NCBI GenBank assembly: GCA_017553575.1
Contig: JAFZKQ010000074.1
Location: forward strand, 62,001-126,000
Direction of reading: 5' to 3'
Origin: Paludibacteraceae bacterium
GTDB lineage: Bacteria > Bacteroidota > Bacteroidia > Bacteroidales > Paludibacteraceae
Length of the DNA: 64,000 nucleotides
A program made the translations under genes and the position numbers. Positions 36,340 to 46,365 of the stretch are shown piece after piece (positions within the stretch are counted from its first letter, which is position 1; the number at the start of each line of letters is the position of its first letter). The notes under the pieces are model-generated. The model was not told the origin of the DNA and did no database searches. It saw nothing but the letters and a program-made list of their open reading frames with translations.

Positions 36340-37047
36340 CTACATCATAATCCTTTCCAATTTGTTCTTCCATTTCTCCCAATGTGGCATTTCTTTGGAT
36401 AACAATGCATAAAAGTCCTTATTGTGGTTGCGGCAGATCAAATGACACATTTCATGTGTGATAACGTATTCTATACAACACCGTGGTGCACAAATTAGTC
36501 TTGGATTGAGTGTGATATGCCCATCTGCAGTACAATACCCCCATCGTTTGTTCATTGTTTTGATGCTAATGGATTTTGGCTTAACTCCATAAGCGGAGAA
36601 TTGTTTTATGATGGGTTTCGCATATTCCATAAACTTGATATCCGCACGTCTCCGATACCATGTTTGTAATAAGGAACCTACATCTTTCTTGTGGTGACAT
36701 TCGATTTCAATGATATTATTCTGATAATGAACCTCGTTCACATCACTTTTTTTCACTCTAAGCATATATTGTCGTCCAAGATATAAGTGAGATTCTCCGC
36801 TTACATACTGACGTTCAGTCGTAGGCACTCCAAAAGATTCAAAGAACCTTTTTTGGCGTAAAATCCAATTGGCTCTTTTGTGAATCATTTGTCGTATCTG
36901 TTGTAATGTGGCATCTGCCGGAGCCTTCAAATAGACAGTTCCGTCTGGATTTACACTAATGTTCAGTGTTTTTCTTTGCGCATATTCGATCTCATACTCT
37001 ATGACGCTTGCCCCATAGAGTATATTGTCTCTTGTTATTTTATCCAT
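36340..37047 (-). CDS. YgjP-like zinc metallopeptidase (DUF45) in the restriction operon
   Basis: This 235-residue protein has a SprT/WSS1-like zinc protease core: HEMCHLICRNH supplies the HExxH site and a further His ligand, preceded by the family segment KRWGYCTADGHITLN. The start at 37047 (MDKITRDN) is preferred; the frame also opens at 37068. It overlaps hsdR by 13 nt, so translation is coupled and it belongs to the type I restriction operon. Genes of this type are frequent partners of hsdR in bacteria. The target is unknown; processing of DNA-bound proteins is one possibility, by analogy with SprT-type proteases. Confidence 0.85.
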   Translation of the reverse strand: MDKITRDNILYGASVIEYEIEYAQRKTLNISVNPDGTVYLKAPADATLQQIRQMIHKRANWILRQKRFFESFGVPTTERQYVSGESHLYLGRQYMLRVKKSDVNEVHYQNNIIEIECHHKKDVGSLLQTWYRRRADIKFMEYAKPIIKQFSAYGVKPKSISIKTMNKRWGYCTADGHITLNPRLICAPRCCIEYVITHEMCHLICRNHNKDFYALLSKEMPHWEKWKNKLERIMM

Positions 37048-40000
37048 AATTTTGCCACATCTACACAACCATCAATAATCACGTCCATATCATCAAAAGA
37101 AAAATCAACATCATATTTCCGTTTGATATTGTCTATCAATTCATCTTCCATTTCTATTTTCATCTTTCCTATCGTATCACTTTTTGACTGCCAATCCACC
37201 AAAACTGCGTCATCGACAATAATCGTTTTACGGATTATGTTGTCAAACGACTTTGTTGTGGCAAGTGCCATTTCTTTGACTGGTTGCTCTGGAAATAACC
37301 GTTTGTAGTTCTCTAAGGCGATGCCATAATAGGCTTTAGCTGCATTATTGTGCTCCAATTCGGGAGGAAGTTCACTGTCAGTATGGTTGAGCACATCCTC
37401 CTTGTATTGTTTCATTTTTTCCAAGTATTCGTTGTCATTCAGTCGTCCTTGTTCATAGGCCTCGATGGTTTCTTTGATCAACTGAGAGAATTTTTTGTAG
37501 AAGGCAGGATCTGAATCCATGTTTTCGTTGATGTACTTGGATGTGCGGGATGCGATGGTATCTGCTTTTGCTTCTGTTCCAACAATTTTGTCAACCTCCT
37601 TTTGGAACTTCTCCGTATCGAAAATATTAACCAATTGTGTGATAACTTTCGCCTCGTCACTTTCCACATGACGATTAATAAGTTTTTCTATTCTTGCTTC
37701 GTATTTTTTATAGTCAATTGTATCTGAATAGCGGAGTTGGACAGATGTTCGTAATTTAGAAAACATAATTAGGTCATCCTTATACCGTCGGATTGTTTTT
37801 TCATCTGTATTTTCGTGGAATTCCAATGTGGAGAGTGCCAGTTGAAGCACTGATGAAAATGCCGTCAGTCGATCGTAAAACTCATGTCGACGATCCTCTA
37901 ATCGTAAAGATTGTGCATAGGCTTCTAAATCACGTTTGTTAGGTATGGTCTTGAATAGTTCCCATAGATCTGCATTTTTTTGAGGTAATTCAGCTATTTT
38001 ATCGCTTACAGGGACAAGTGTTTCACGAAAGACATCTTTGTCTTCCTCATCATATTCTGAATATATACTTAGTGCGCTATCTAATTCAGCTAATACTCCA
38101 TAGTAGTCAATGATATATCCATAATCTTTTCCATCATAATTACGATTAACTCGGGCAACCGCTTGTAGTAGGGTATGTCCTGTTAGATGACGATCAAGAT
38201 ACATTACCGTAATTTTAGGTTCGTCAAATCCAGTTAATAACTTATCTACTACGATCATTATTTCGGGTTCTTCTTGTCCTTTGTATCTGGAAATTAGGTT
38301 TTCTTGGTATTTAAGTGGCGTGCCATGTTCATCCATCATCTTTGCCCAGAAAGATTTCACCTCTTCTGAGGTATTACCGTAGGCGTTTTCTTCTCCTTCT
38401 CGGTTATCAGGTGCTGTAATCAATACTTCTGAAGAAACTTTGCCGATTTCATCCAAGAATTTCTTATAGAGAATGGCTACTTTCTTTTTAGGTGTCACCA
38501 GCATGGCTTTGAACCCTGTATCTTTCCAATTTTTGCTGTAATGGTAGGATATGTCTGTTGCTATTGAGAATATCCGTTGTTCAGTTTGATTGATGATATC
38601 CGTACGGGAAAATTTCTTTTTCAAGTCAGCGGATTGGTCATCAGTTAAGTCTTCACAAGCATAGTTGAAAAACTTATCAATTGGTCCTTCTGTCACAAAT
38701 TGAGGGACAATACGCCCTTCGTAGAGCAGTGGCACTACAGCATGGTCTTCAACGGCTTGTTTTACAGTATAAACTGGTTTGATGATACCGCCAAATGTTT
38801 GGGCTGTATTTTTGTCCTTTTTCATGAGTGGAGTACCCGTGAAGGCTATTTTACAAGCGTTAGGCAATACGCGGTTCATTTGTATAGCCATCTCTTTATA
38901 TTGGCTACGATGTGCCTCATCTATCAAGATAAAAATGTTAGAGTCGGTTAGTGGCTGTTTGATTTTTTTGATTGCCGTAGCAAATTTGTTGATGACCGTA
39001 GTAACCACTGCATCCGTATTGTTTTCCAATAAATCTACCAAGTTTTTTCCTGTCGTGGCATTTTCTACCTCTTTGCCACATTTACGGAATGTTTTCGTAA
39101 TCTGGGCGTCTAGGTCTGTACGGTCGGTGACTAAAATCATGCGTGGATTTTGTACTACGGTGGTGATTTTTTGAGCCAACATTACCATGGTAAGTGATTT
39201 TCCACTTCCCTGCGTATGCCACACTACGCCACCATTACGTTTTCCTGCTTCAATATGTTTAACCCGCTCCACAGTCTCTTTCACGGTGAAATATTGTTGA
39301 TAGCGGGCAAGTTTTTTGATTCCTGCGTCGTAGATCGTAAAGTGATAAATCAGTTCCAATAAGCGTTCTGGTCGACAAAGGTTGTAAAGGTATTCATCCT
39401 GTGGCGTTGGGGTTCGAGACTCTTTGCAGGAGTTGTTCACCACCTTCTGCAATTGCTCTTGGTAGGCCTGTTCCTCCTCCTTGGAGAGGAACATCTCGCG
39501 CCATTTGCACCAAAACTTCAGAGCGGAGCCAGTTGTTGCGTAGCTACCAAAATTGTTGCCGATAGCCAAGAGCAAAGAGCTATACACATAAAGCCCGCGT
39601 ATTCCATCATCCTGTTGATTGCGTAGATGTTGGGAGATGGCTTGCTCCTCAGCCCCATTGATGTCGGGTCGTTTACACTCAATCACCACCAATGGAATGC
39701 CGTTTACGAACAGCACAATATCCGGACGGTATGTGTCGGACGAACCTGTACGGGTTACGGAGAACTCCTCTGTCACGTGGTAAACATTCTTTTCGGGATG
39801 CTCCCAATCCACATAACGCATGGTGTAGCTTTTCTTGTCGCCATCGATGCTTTGCTCGAATGCTTTACCTAACGTCAGCAGGTTATATACCGCCTCGTTT
39901 CCACTCATGTAGCCGCTTTCCATGGGGACATTGCGCATGGCGATTACTCCATTCTCGATGTTCTGTTCAGAGAATCGCACCTCTTTGTATTCCCCCTTGC

Positions 40001-40181
40001 GTATAGAATTCAACTCTTTTAGTTGTCCCTTAAGCACATCTTCCAATAGGACATTTGACGTCTTCCCGCCACGCAACACTAAGGCATCGTCTGGCGAAAG
40101 ATATTGATAGCCCATTTCCTGCAATAGCTCCAATGCAGGCTGCTGGCTTATGTCGTTTTCTTTGAATGATATTCTGCTCAT
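37035..40181 (-). CDS. hsdR: Type I restriction enzyme R subunit
   Basis: This motor and nuclease subunit of 1048 residues translocates and cuts unmodified foreign DNA in complex with HsdM and HsdS. The N-terminal nuclease domain has the PD-(D/E)XK core PDIVLFVNG...VVIECKRPD. The helicase domains have Walker A HTQGSGKSLTM, DEAH box LIDEAHRSQ, motif III AFTGTP and the C-terminal QAVARVNR motif VI region. All motifs look intact and no frameshift is seen. It starts 35 nt after the OLD gene and overlaps the peptidase gene. Confidence 0.95.
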   Translation of the reverse strand: MSRISFKENDISQQPALELLQEMGYQYLSPDDALVLRGGKTSNVLLEDVLKGQLKELNSIRKGEYKEVRFSEQNIENGVIAMRNVPMESGYMSGNEAVYNLLTLGKAFEQSIDGDKKSYTMRYVDWEHPEKNVYHVTEEFSVTRTGSSDTYRPDIVLFVNGIPLVVIECKRPDINGAEEQAISQHLRNQQDDGIRGLYVYSSLLLAIGNNFGSYATTGSALKFWCKWREMFLSKEEEQAYQEQLQKVVNNSCKESRTPTPQDEYLYNLCRPERLLELIYHFTIYDAGIKKLARYQQYFTVKETVERVKHIEAGKRNGGVVWHTQGSGKSLTMVMLAQKITTVVQNPRMILVTDRTDLDAQITKTFRKCGKEVENATTGKNLVDLLENNTDAVVTTVINKFATAIKKIKQPLTDSNIFILIDEAHRSQYKEMAIQMNRVLPNACKIAFTGTPLMKKDKNTAQTFGGIIKPVYTVKQAVEDHAVVPLLYEGRIVPQFVTEGPIDKFFNYACEDLTDDQSADLKKKFSRTDIINQTEQRIFSIATDISYHYSKNWKDTGFKAMLVTPKKKVAILYKKFLDEIGKVSSEVLITAPDNREGEENAYGNTSEEVKSFWAKMMDEHGTPLKYQENLISRYKGQEEPEIMIVVDKLLTGFDEPKITVMYLDRHLTGHTLLQAVARVNRNYDGKDYGYIIDYYGVLAELDSALSIYSEYDEEDKDVFRETLVPVSDKIAELPQKNADLWELFKTIPNKRDLEAYAQSLRLEDRRHEFYDRLTAFSSVLQLALSTLEFHENTDEKTIRRYKDDLIMFSKLRTSVQLRYSDTIDYKKYEARIEKLINRHVESDEAKVITQLVNIFDTEKFQKEVDKIVGTEAKADTIASRTSKYINENMDSDPAFYKKFSQLIKETIEAYEQGRLNDNEYLEKMKQYKEDVLNHTDSELPPELEHNNAAKAYYGIALENYKRLFPEQPVKEMALATTKSFDNIIRKTIIVDDAVLVDWQSKSDTIGKMKIEMEDELIDNIKRKYDVDFSFDDMDVIIDGCVDVAKLWIK

Positions 40182-40216
40182 TATTGCCTCACTAATTTAT
40201 CAGTGTCCATTAGATA

Positions 40217-42022
40217 TTATACTTCGTATAATTCTTTTAGTTTCTCAAACCATCCTTTTACTTCCTCCCAAGCATTTATTTCTTCCAAATGCTCTTTTGT
40301 CAGTTTTTTTGCAACACTTCCATTAATTATATTTTTCACAGCATTTTCGGTTAATTTAGGTATGTGATTTTTGACAAAAGAAGGAAAATCAAATTCATTT
40401 TGATTTATATCATCATCCCATGTAATATCTTTGAAATATTCCCTATATACAGATATGGGTATATAATTTTCCATTTCCCGTTTGTTTGTTAATAATGCAA
40501 TAGAATCATCACCTCTTGCATTTATTATGTCACAATCAGGTTTATACTGGTACTCATTTTTGCCAGAATTTATATCACTATCATACAAATGGAATTCTAT
40601 CACATTTGTATCTTTCAAATAATTTCTGTCAACCCAGTTGTGTAAATTTCCTCCTATCATGGGAATAATACTGATTTTATCTAAATCAAATATGCTTTTT
40701 AGTTCAGGAATAGAACCTATGTTTTTTAAAAACTTAATATCAAATTCTCCTTCTACGCACATTATTAGTTTACTAAGATACGGAACTATTCCTAATGTCT
40801 CCTTTATTTGAGACATTTTAACTTCACTGTCTTGAACTATACATGGTTTTTTATTTTCATCTCGTTTTATGAAGATTAAGTCTTGTTGGTTAACCATTTT
40901 TGCTATTTCAGGACTATGTGTCGTGATAAAAACCTGTCGATTTTCTGCACTTGCAATTTCTTGTAATGCGTTCACAAGCATTATCTGATAATTAGGATGT
41001 TGTGAAGTTTCGGGTTCTTCTATTGCATAAATTACAGTTCTTCCATCTGTTGTTCTATTTTCAGCTTCAGCCTTAAAGTAATTCAACAAAATTAATCGTC
41101 TTATCCCGCTTCCTCGTTTATTCATAGGAATATTCTCATCACCTGAAAAGGAAAACGAGAAAAGCGAATCCCAATTTTTTGTTTTGACATTTGGAATAAG
41201 TGACTGGGCAATTTCCGGGTCCATTTTTTCAATTTGAGCGACAGTTTGACGACCTAGTTCCATTGCTTTCGCCTTTATCTGATTTACAACATCATTTAAT
41301 TGACTTTCTAAATCAGAAATTGCCCGTTTAGTTATAACTTTTAATGGATCTTGAACTTCCTTGTCAGAATCTTTATTTGCTCTGTCTGATTGGAACAAAG
41401 CAAAAAATGGCAATTCGGAAGCTATGCTATTATAAATTGCTTTGGCATCTTCTTTATCAATCGGAATTAGTATCTCTTTTCTTTCTTTATTCTCAGTATT
41501 TTGATAGATAGCCTTTCTGAAATTTGAAACAACACGTCTGTCTTCAATTCTATCGTCTAAATCTAGCTGTTTGCTTATTTCTTTCAGCTTCGTAATGGTC
41601 AATGTTATTAATGGAGTTTCTGCATAATCAGACAAATAATTAGCCCAAATATATGTAGACAAAGATTTTGCAGTTAAACTTTTTGTGCAATCCCAAATCT
41701 TTCTGATTTCTAATAGCCCATCTTTGTTTAACAAGTATTCTTCTTGCAATGATGTTTTTCTCTCACTATCAAGTAAATATTCTTTTGAAGAATCAACCTC
41801 AAAAGAAACGCCAATAATTATTTGTTTTTCTGTTGTTTTTACATTCAAATCGTCTAATTCGATTTTTACTGTTTCATTGTTGAAAAAAATCTCTAAGGCC
41901 TCAAAAATAGTTGATTTACCAACATCGTTTTTTCCTATTATTGTTGTGAAATCTGAATTTATAGGAATGTTTATTTCAGAATAGCCTCTAAAATTCTTTA
42001 AGTATATATTTCTAATTTTCAT
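40217..42022 (-). CDS. OLD-family ATPase with TOPRIM nuclease domain
   Basis: This 601-residue protein combines an SMC/ABC-like ATPase split by an insertion with a C-terminal TOPRIM nuclease. Walker A is GKNDVGKS near residue 32, the signature region is near residue 300, and Walker B IEEPETSQHP and the H-loop TTHSPE follow. The TOPRIM acidic residues appear as CVEGEFD and YDSDIN. OLD nucleases act in phage defence. No UvrD-like helicase follows it, so this is not a Gabija pair. It lies inside the type I operon, 18 nt after hsdS and 35 nt before hsdR, like the restriction-linked genes described in Campylobacter. Whether it acts with the restriction enzyme is unknown. Confidence 0.88.
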   Translation of the reverse strand: MKIRNIYLKNFRGYSEINIPINSDFTTIIGKNDVGKSTIFEALEIFFNNETVKIELDDLNVKTTEKQIIIGVSFEVDSSKEYLLDSERKTSLQEEYLLNKDGLLEIRKIWDCTKSLTAKSLSTYIWANYLSDYAETPLITLTITKLKEISKQLDLDDRIEDRRVVSNFRKAIYQNTENKERKEILIPIDKEDAKAIYNSIASELPFFALFQSDRANKDSDKEVQDPLKVITKRAISDLESQLNDVVNQIKAKAMELGRQTVAQIEKMDPEIAQSLIPNVKTKNWDSLFSFSFSGDENIPMNKRGSGIRRLILLNYFKAEAENRTTDGRTVIYAIEEPETSQHPNYQIMLVNALQEIASAENRQVFITTHSPEIAKMVNQQDLIFIKRDENKKPCIVQDSEVKMSQIKETLGIVPYLSKLIMCVEGEFDIKFLKNIGSIPELKSIFDLDKISIIPMIGGNLHNWVDRNYLKDTNVIEFHLYDSDINSGKNEYQYKPDCDIINARGDDSIALLTNKREMENYIPISVYREYFKDITWDDDINQNEFDFPSFVKNHIPKLTENAVKNIINGSVAKKLTKEHLEEINAWEEVKGWFEKLKELYEV

Positions 42023-42040
42023 AACTGTTAATTAATTGAT

Positions 42041-43282
42041 TTATTTTATTCTTTTCTTCCCCGTTAACAGCACCTGCATTAGCCCTTTCTTCTGCTCCTG
42101 CAAGCTCATCAATTTTTGCTTTTGTATTTCGATTTCTTTGTCAGCATTAACCAAAACAGAAGTTATCGCATTCTGTTCGCCAATGCTTGGAATCACAATA
42201 GATGTGTTTTGAATTGCCTGTTTCCCTATCGAACAAACTTTTATTCCTTGGATAAGTGGAATAAGGTTGCTGTGATACACCTCAGAATTAATATAATACC
42301 CTAAAAAACATGGTGAAAATAGGCCATCATTAGGGCGAAACAACATTGTGTGTAAACCTGCAAGAATTTTGTTAGTACCAATATTTTGTACTTCGCAAGC
42401 TTTCCCTACTGTTTCATCTTCTGCCGTATCAGAAATAATAATATCACCATTTTTTACAAAATCGGTCATGGATTCTTTGTATGCAGATTCGTTAATAAAA
42501 GGAAGTGTTTCTTTATTACATTCTAGTATGTATGGATATTTAATTAAAACATCTCCATAATGAATGTTTTGAACATTTCCACCGTCTTCATTAAGTTGAT
42601 CTCTTGACAATGTATTATTACTCAAAAATTTGCCACATTCTCCTAACTTCACCAATTTCCATTCCCCCTCAAACCCTTTCAACCTCTTCTTCCCAGTGAG
42701 CAGTTGCTGCATAAGGCCACGTTTGCGGATAGTGAGTTTTTCTATCAGGGCAGTTTGCTTGGATATGGCGGTGTCCCAAAGGGAAAGCAGATCGGAGATA
42801 TTGTTTTGCTCTTTTTCGCACGGTAATAAAACTGGTATTTTCTCACAAACTTCTTGGTTTAATTTGGGTTGTGCTGTTCCCGTATTGTACTTGTCATAAG
42901 AAAGTGATTCAAGATAATTACAAATGTAATATCTGTTGTACCCTTTGTTTGCTTTCAGAACATGGGCATGGTTATTTATCCACACTTTCCCACTAACAAG
43001 AAATGCAAGTGGAGTGCTTCTCGTAATGATGTTTGCTCCATCTTCGCCTAATAAGATTAGGTCATCATCAAATATGTAATCATTCACATAATCAATTATA
43101 CCAGAAGCTCCATAATATGGATATTTTCCTTTCATTTTTCCTCTATCAGCATCCTTAATCGGTATACGCTGATTGTCGAGAAAAGTACATACTTCTCCCA
43201 ATCTCTTCACTTCCCAGTCTTCGGGAATGATGCCGAGGGGTGAGGATTTGTAACCTGCGGGTATATGTTGCTTTTCTTTCAT
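42041..43282 (-). CDS. hsdS: Type I restriction enzyme S subunit (two-domain)
   Basis: This target-recognition subunit of 413 residues has two target recognition domains (about 20-150 and 210-370). Each is followed by a helical spacer ending in nearly the same words, GLMQQLLTGKKRLK and GLMQVLLTGKKRIK. The two-part layout specifies a bipartite DNA sequence that cannot be read from the protein. It begins about 123 nt after the AlbA_2 gene, the only sizeable gap in the operon, and that gap holds two palindromes. It is full length and looks functional. Confidence 0.93.
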   Translation of the reverse strand: MKEKQHIPAGYKSSPLGIIPEDWEVKRLGEVCTFLDNQRIPIKDADRGKMKGKYPYYGASGIIDYVNDYIFDDDLILLGEDGANIITRSTPLAFLVSGKVWINNHAHVLKANKGYNRYYICNYLESLSYDKYNTGTAQPKLNQEVCEKIPVLLPCEKEQNNISDLLSLWDTAISKQTALIEKLTIRKRGLMQQLLTGKKRLKGFEGEWKLVKLGECGKFLSNNTLSRDQLNEDGGNVQNIHYGDVLIKYPYILECNKETLPFINESAYKESMTDFVKNGDIIISDTAEDETVGKACEVQNIGTNKILAGLHTMLFRPNDGLFSPCFLGYYINSEVYHSNLIPLIQGIKVCSIGKQAIQNTSIVIPSIGEQNAITSVLVNADKEIEIQKQKLMSLQEQKKGLMQVLLTGKKRIK

Positions 43283-43300
43283 TTTCTCTTGTTTTTATTT

Positions 43301-43352
43301 GTGCGACACTGTCGCACCTTTTTATTGTTCTGACAATTTTCCGACACTGTCG
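43301..43352. promoter_or_regulatory. Two palindromes sharing CGACACTGTCG
   Basis: GTGCGACACTGTCGCAC (43301-43317) is a perfect 17-bp dyad. Its 11-bp core recurs at 43342-43352, 38 bp away centre to centre. Both lie just upstream of hsdS in the direction of transcription, where an operator, an attenuator or a processing site could set HsdS, OLD and HsdR levels apart from HsdM. Confidence 0.6.
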
Positions 43353-43405
43353 ATGAAATCTTTGTTATGTCGGACTTTTCAAAGATACATGTTGGTGTTC
43401 GTTTG

Positions 43406-44827
43406 TCATATCAACTCCTTTCCTTTTTCAGTTACATACCAATACCCTGATTTGTCGGAACCTTCGCGGACAAGCAAACGATTTTTTTGCAATTTGTTAA
43501 TGGCTCTTGCTACTGTTGGTCGTGCAATTTGTAATAAAGCCATAATTGAACCGTATGTTGCTGCGTAGTCTTTATTTAAAACCTGCAAAATGCGTTTTTC
43601 ATTTTTTGTCAATTTTACAGTATCATTTACAGTATCATTTACACCGTCATCATATTTTTTAAGATTCTTATTATCAGCTACTTTTACAGTATCATTTACA
43701 CCATCATCTTCGCTATATAACCCCTTCTTTCGAGTGATATACACCGACATCCCGCCCATCTCTTCTTTATAAACAGGCGCTTCAAGGTCATTTTCAATGA
43801 ATTCAGTCTTGATTTTGTTTATACCACGTCCCCACGATTCAATGAATCCTGCTAAATAGAATACTCTGGCAATCAGCCTGTTGCGCGGGCAAGAACTATG
43901 TACTCCCATAAACTGCTCAAAAGTGATGCCCTCGGGCAAACCACCTGAGTTCCAAAGCCAAATCTTATCGTCATACACTCGCATCTGTGTCGAATATCCT
44001 GGATATTCCTTGTGGATTATGGCATTGAAGATTATTTCACGAAGAGCGTCTTCGGGTACTTCCAACGGCTCAATGCGTTGCAGACCTTCGTAATGTATTG
44101 GTCGAATCAGATATTTATTGTCCAACACATCCATCACTTTGTCGGCCATCTGGATAATATTGCCCGTTATCATGTCTTGATTACGAAGGTCTGAATCGGT
44201 TCTGAAACGTCCGATTTTGAACTCTACGCATGCGAAAAATTGCGAAGGGCGCTTGCCAAACAACAGAATGGCAGCGTTACGCAAGCCTCCATCATCGTCC
44301 ATAAGGTCGAGATTGCGCAGAATAGTTTCTGTTGAATCGTCGGCTGCATTGTCGGGCAGACGCCTTGCTTTGATGCCTTTGCGTATGAAATAGGCGACAG
44401 CTTCATGGTCAATATGTTCCAACGTTGCGCCTTCGCAAATGATTTCGTCCCACGAGCGTCCCATTTTCTTCAAAATGAACTGTTGAAGCGCTGCACCTTT
44501 CAACTCTTGTTTTGTCGCCCCCGAACGGTAATAGAAAACCCCTTTGTATGAAATGGGGACATTGCTCGGATTGACAATAATTTCCATATAGTCGAGCCCG
44601 CCTTTTTGATGAAGATTAACATCCACAACAATGCCTAAGAAGGTGACAATTTTGTTGGGAATATCTTCCATCTGGCGGTGCGAATCATGTAGTCCATACA
44701 CGGTTTTATCATCATCAACGCCTATAAAAATCCTACCACCTTGTGCATTTGCAAATCCGCATACCCATTTCAGGTATTCATCGTTCCAACTGCGCTTGTA
44801 TTCTATGTTCTGATTTTCGTCTTTCAT
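43406..44827 (-). CDS. AlbA_2 domain ATP-binding protein with winged-helix C-terminus
   Basis: This 473-residue protein starts with an AlbA_2 (Schlafen-type) domain: EYKRSW near the N-terminus, then FANAQGGRIFIGVDDD. The middle holds a GHKL-like ATP-binding region (REIIFNAIIHKEYPG, then WNSGGLPEGIT and ESWGRGINKI). A winged-helix domain ends it. A low-complexity linker (about 375-405) repeats the word DDGVNDTV, encoded by in-frame 12-nt repeats. Such proteins are often labelled RecG-like or regulators; the AlbA_2 domain may bind nucleic acid. It lies between hsdM (3 nt gap) and hsdS, so it is part of the operon. Its function there is not known. Confidence 0.85.
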   Translation of the reverse strand: MKDENQNIEYKRSWNDEYLKWVCGFANAQGGRIFIGVDDDKTVYGLHDSHRQMEDIPNKIVTFLGIVVDVNLHQKGGLDYMEIIVNPSNVPISYKGVFYYRSGATKQELKGAALQQFILKKMGRSWDEIICEGATLEHIDHEAVAYFIRKGIKARRLPDNAADDSTETILRNLDLMDDDGGLRNAAILLFGKRPSQFFACVEFKIGRFRTDSDLRNQDMITGNIIQMADKVMDVLDNKYLIRPIHYEGLQRIEPLEVPEDALREIIFNAIIHKEYPGYSTQMRVYDDKIWLWNSGGLPEGITFEQFMGVHSSCPRNRLIARVFYLAGFIESWGRGINKIKTEFIENDLEAPVYKEEMGGMSVYITRKKGLYSEDDGVNDTVKVADNKNLKKYDDGVNDTVNDTVKLTKNEKRILQVLNKDYAATYGSIMALLQIARPTVARAINKLQKNRLLVREGSDKSGYWYVTEKGKELI

Positions 44828-44830
44828 AGA

Positions 44831-46360
44831 TTAATATCCTAACTCCTTTAAATACGTCTTCATTTTTTTCTGCACCTCGACCAATTCTGTCTCAAGTTGC
44901 TCTATTTCTTTTTGAACGGCTGGAATATCAATCTCCGCCTCTTCCTCGTAGGTGTCAACGTAACGCGGAATGTTGAGATTATAGTCGTTTCCCTTGATAT
45001 CTTCTGGAGTTGCGACGAAAGCGTATTTGTCTTCCACCACACCCGGAGTAAACTTGCCATCAACAAATTTGCGATAAGTTTCGACGATATGGTCTATATC
45101 TTGAAGGCGCAGTTTGTTATTGTTCTTACCATTTTCATACTCACGACTGGCATCTATAAAAAGCACATTTTTCGAATTGCGACCCTTTCTGAAGATGGCA
45201 ATAGCGGCAGGAATACCTGTTCCATAGAACAGGTTGGCAGGTAGTCCGATAACAGCCTCTAATATATGTTCGTTCTCCAAAATGTATTGACGTATCTTTC
45301 CTTCGCTGCCTCCACGGAATAGGACACCGTGAGGAATGATTACACCCACTTTGCCTCCGTTGTCATCTGCCACTTCGAGCATATGGCTGATGAATGCCCA
45401 GTCTCCTTTACTCTTGGGCGGAATACCTCTCCAAAAACGGTTGTAGGCATCGGATGCGGCTTCCTCTGCTCCCCATTTGTCTAATGAAAAAGGAGGATTG
45501 GCGACTACCGTGTCAAACTTCATCAACTTGTCACCACTCTTCAACTTTGGATTACGCAAAGTGTCACCCCAACGAATGACAGCATTGTCGAACCTGTGCA
45601 GGAACATGTTCATCATGGCCAATGCCCATGTGCTACCATTAACCTCTTGACCATAGAGCGAAAAATTGTTGTTGCCAACTTCCTTACCCGCCTTAATCAG
45701 CAAAGAACCAGATCCGCAAGTCACATCGCAGATGCGGGCCCCTGGATTGCTCTTGGTGAGTTTAGCAAGCAATGTGGAGACCTCGGCAGGGGTGAAGAAG
45801 TCTCCTGCTTTTTTGCCAGCTTCACTAGCAAAGGTAGAGACAAGATACATATAAGCATCACCGATAATATCATTGTCCTCTAAATGAGACTCATCCAAAA
45901 CCAAATCGGCGAAATCCTGTAGCAGATTCCTCAGTCTGGCGTTCTTCTCTTTTGGCTCGCCCAAATTGGCGCTGTTGAAACTGATGTTACGAAAGATGCT
46001 GCTGCCGTCCTCGCTACTCATCTTTTCCCGGTTGGCATCCTCCAAATCCGCGAGAGCCTCATCGATGAGCTCGCCTATGTTGGTCGCGTTCCTATTGTTA
46101 TATAGGAAATCAAACGAACTCTTTTCCGGCACGACAAAACGCTCGTGGCGCATGGCGCGTTCCGCACGTTCCTTGTCTCCATCGTATTTGGAGAGATAAT
46201 CATTTAGTTTTGAGTTGTATACGTCGCTTACGTATTTCAGGAAAAGCATGGTGAGAATATAATCCTTATATTGGCTCGGGTCGATTACGCCGCGAAAAGT
46301 GTCACATGCTTTCCAAACTGTACGATTGATATCATCTTGATTAATTTTTTTAATCTCCAT
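44831..46360 (-). CDS. hsdM: Type I restriction enzyme M subunit (adenine methyltransferase)
   Basis: This S-adenosylmethionine-dependent DNA N6-adenine methyltransferase of 509 residues marks host DNA at sites chosen by HsdS. It has the helical N-terminal domain, the AdoMet motif CDVTCGSGSLL and the catalytic NPPF (motif IV). A C-terminal coiled-coil segment (about 475-505, Glu/Lys/Leu rich) should contact the S subunit. The gene is intact. It starts 5 nt after the half-size S gene and ends 3 nt before the AlbA_2 gene. Confidence 0.95.
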   Translation of the reverse strand: MEIKKINQDDINRTVWKACDTFRGVIDPSQYKDYILTMLFLKYVSDVYNSKLNDYLSKYDGDKERAERAMRHERFVVPEKSSFDFLYNNRNATNIGELIDEALADLEDANREKMSSEDGSSIFRNISFNSANLGEPKEKNARLRNLLQDFADLVLDESHLEDNDIIGDAYMYLVSTFASEAGKKAGDFFTPAEVSTLLAKLTKSNPGARICDVTCGSGSLLIKAGKEVGNNNFSLYGQEVNGSTWALAMMNMFLHRFDNAVIRWGDTLRNPKLKSGDKLMKFDTVVANPPFSLDKWGAEEAASDAYNRFWRGIPPKSKGDWAFISHMLEVADDNGGKVGVIIPHGVLFRGGSEGKIRQYILENEHILEAVIGLPANLFYGTGIPAAIAIFRKGRNSKNVLFIDASREYENGKNNNKLRLQDIDHIVETYRKFVDGKFTPGVVEDKYAFVATPEDIKGNDYNLNIPRYVDTYEEEAEIDIPAVQKEIEQLETELVEVQKKMKTYLKELGY

Positions 46361-46365
46361 ATCTA

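Noticed and set aside
40217..42022. Gabija defence system (GajA-like OLD nuclease)
   Set aside because: No UvrD-like helicase (GajB) gene is adjacent; the gene is embedded in a type I restriction operon.
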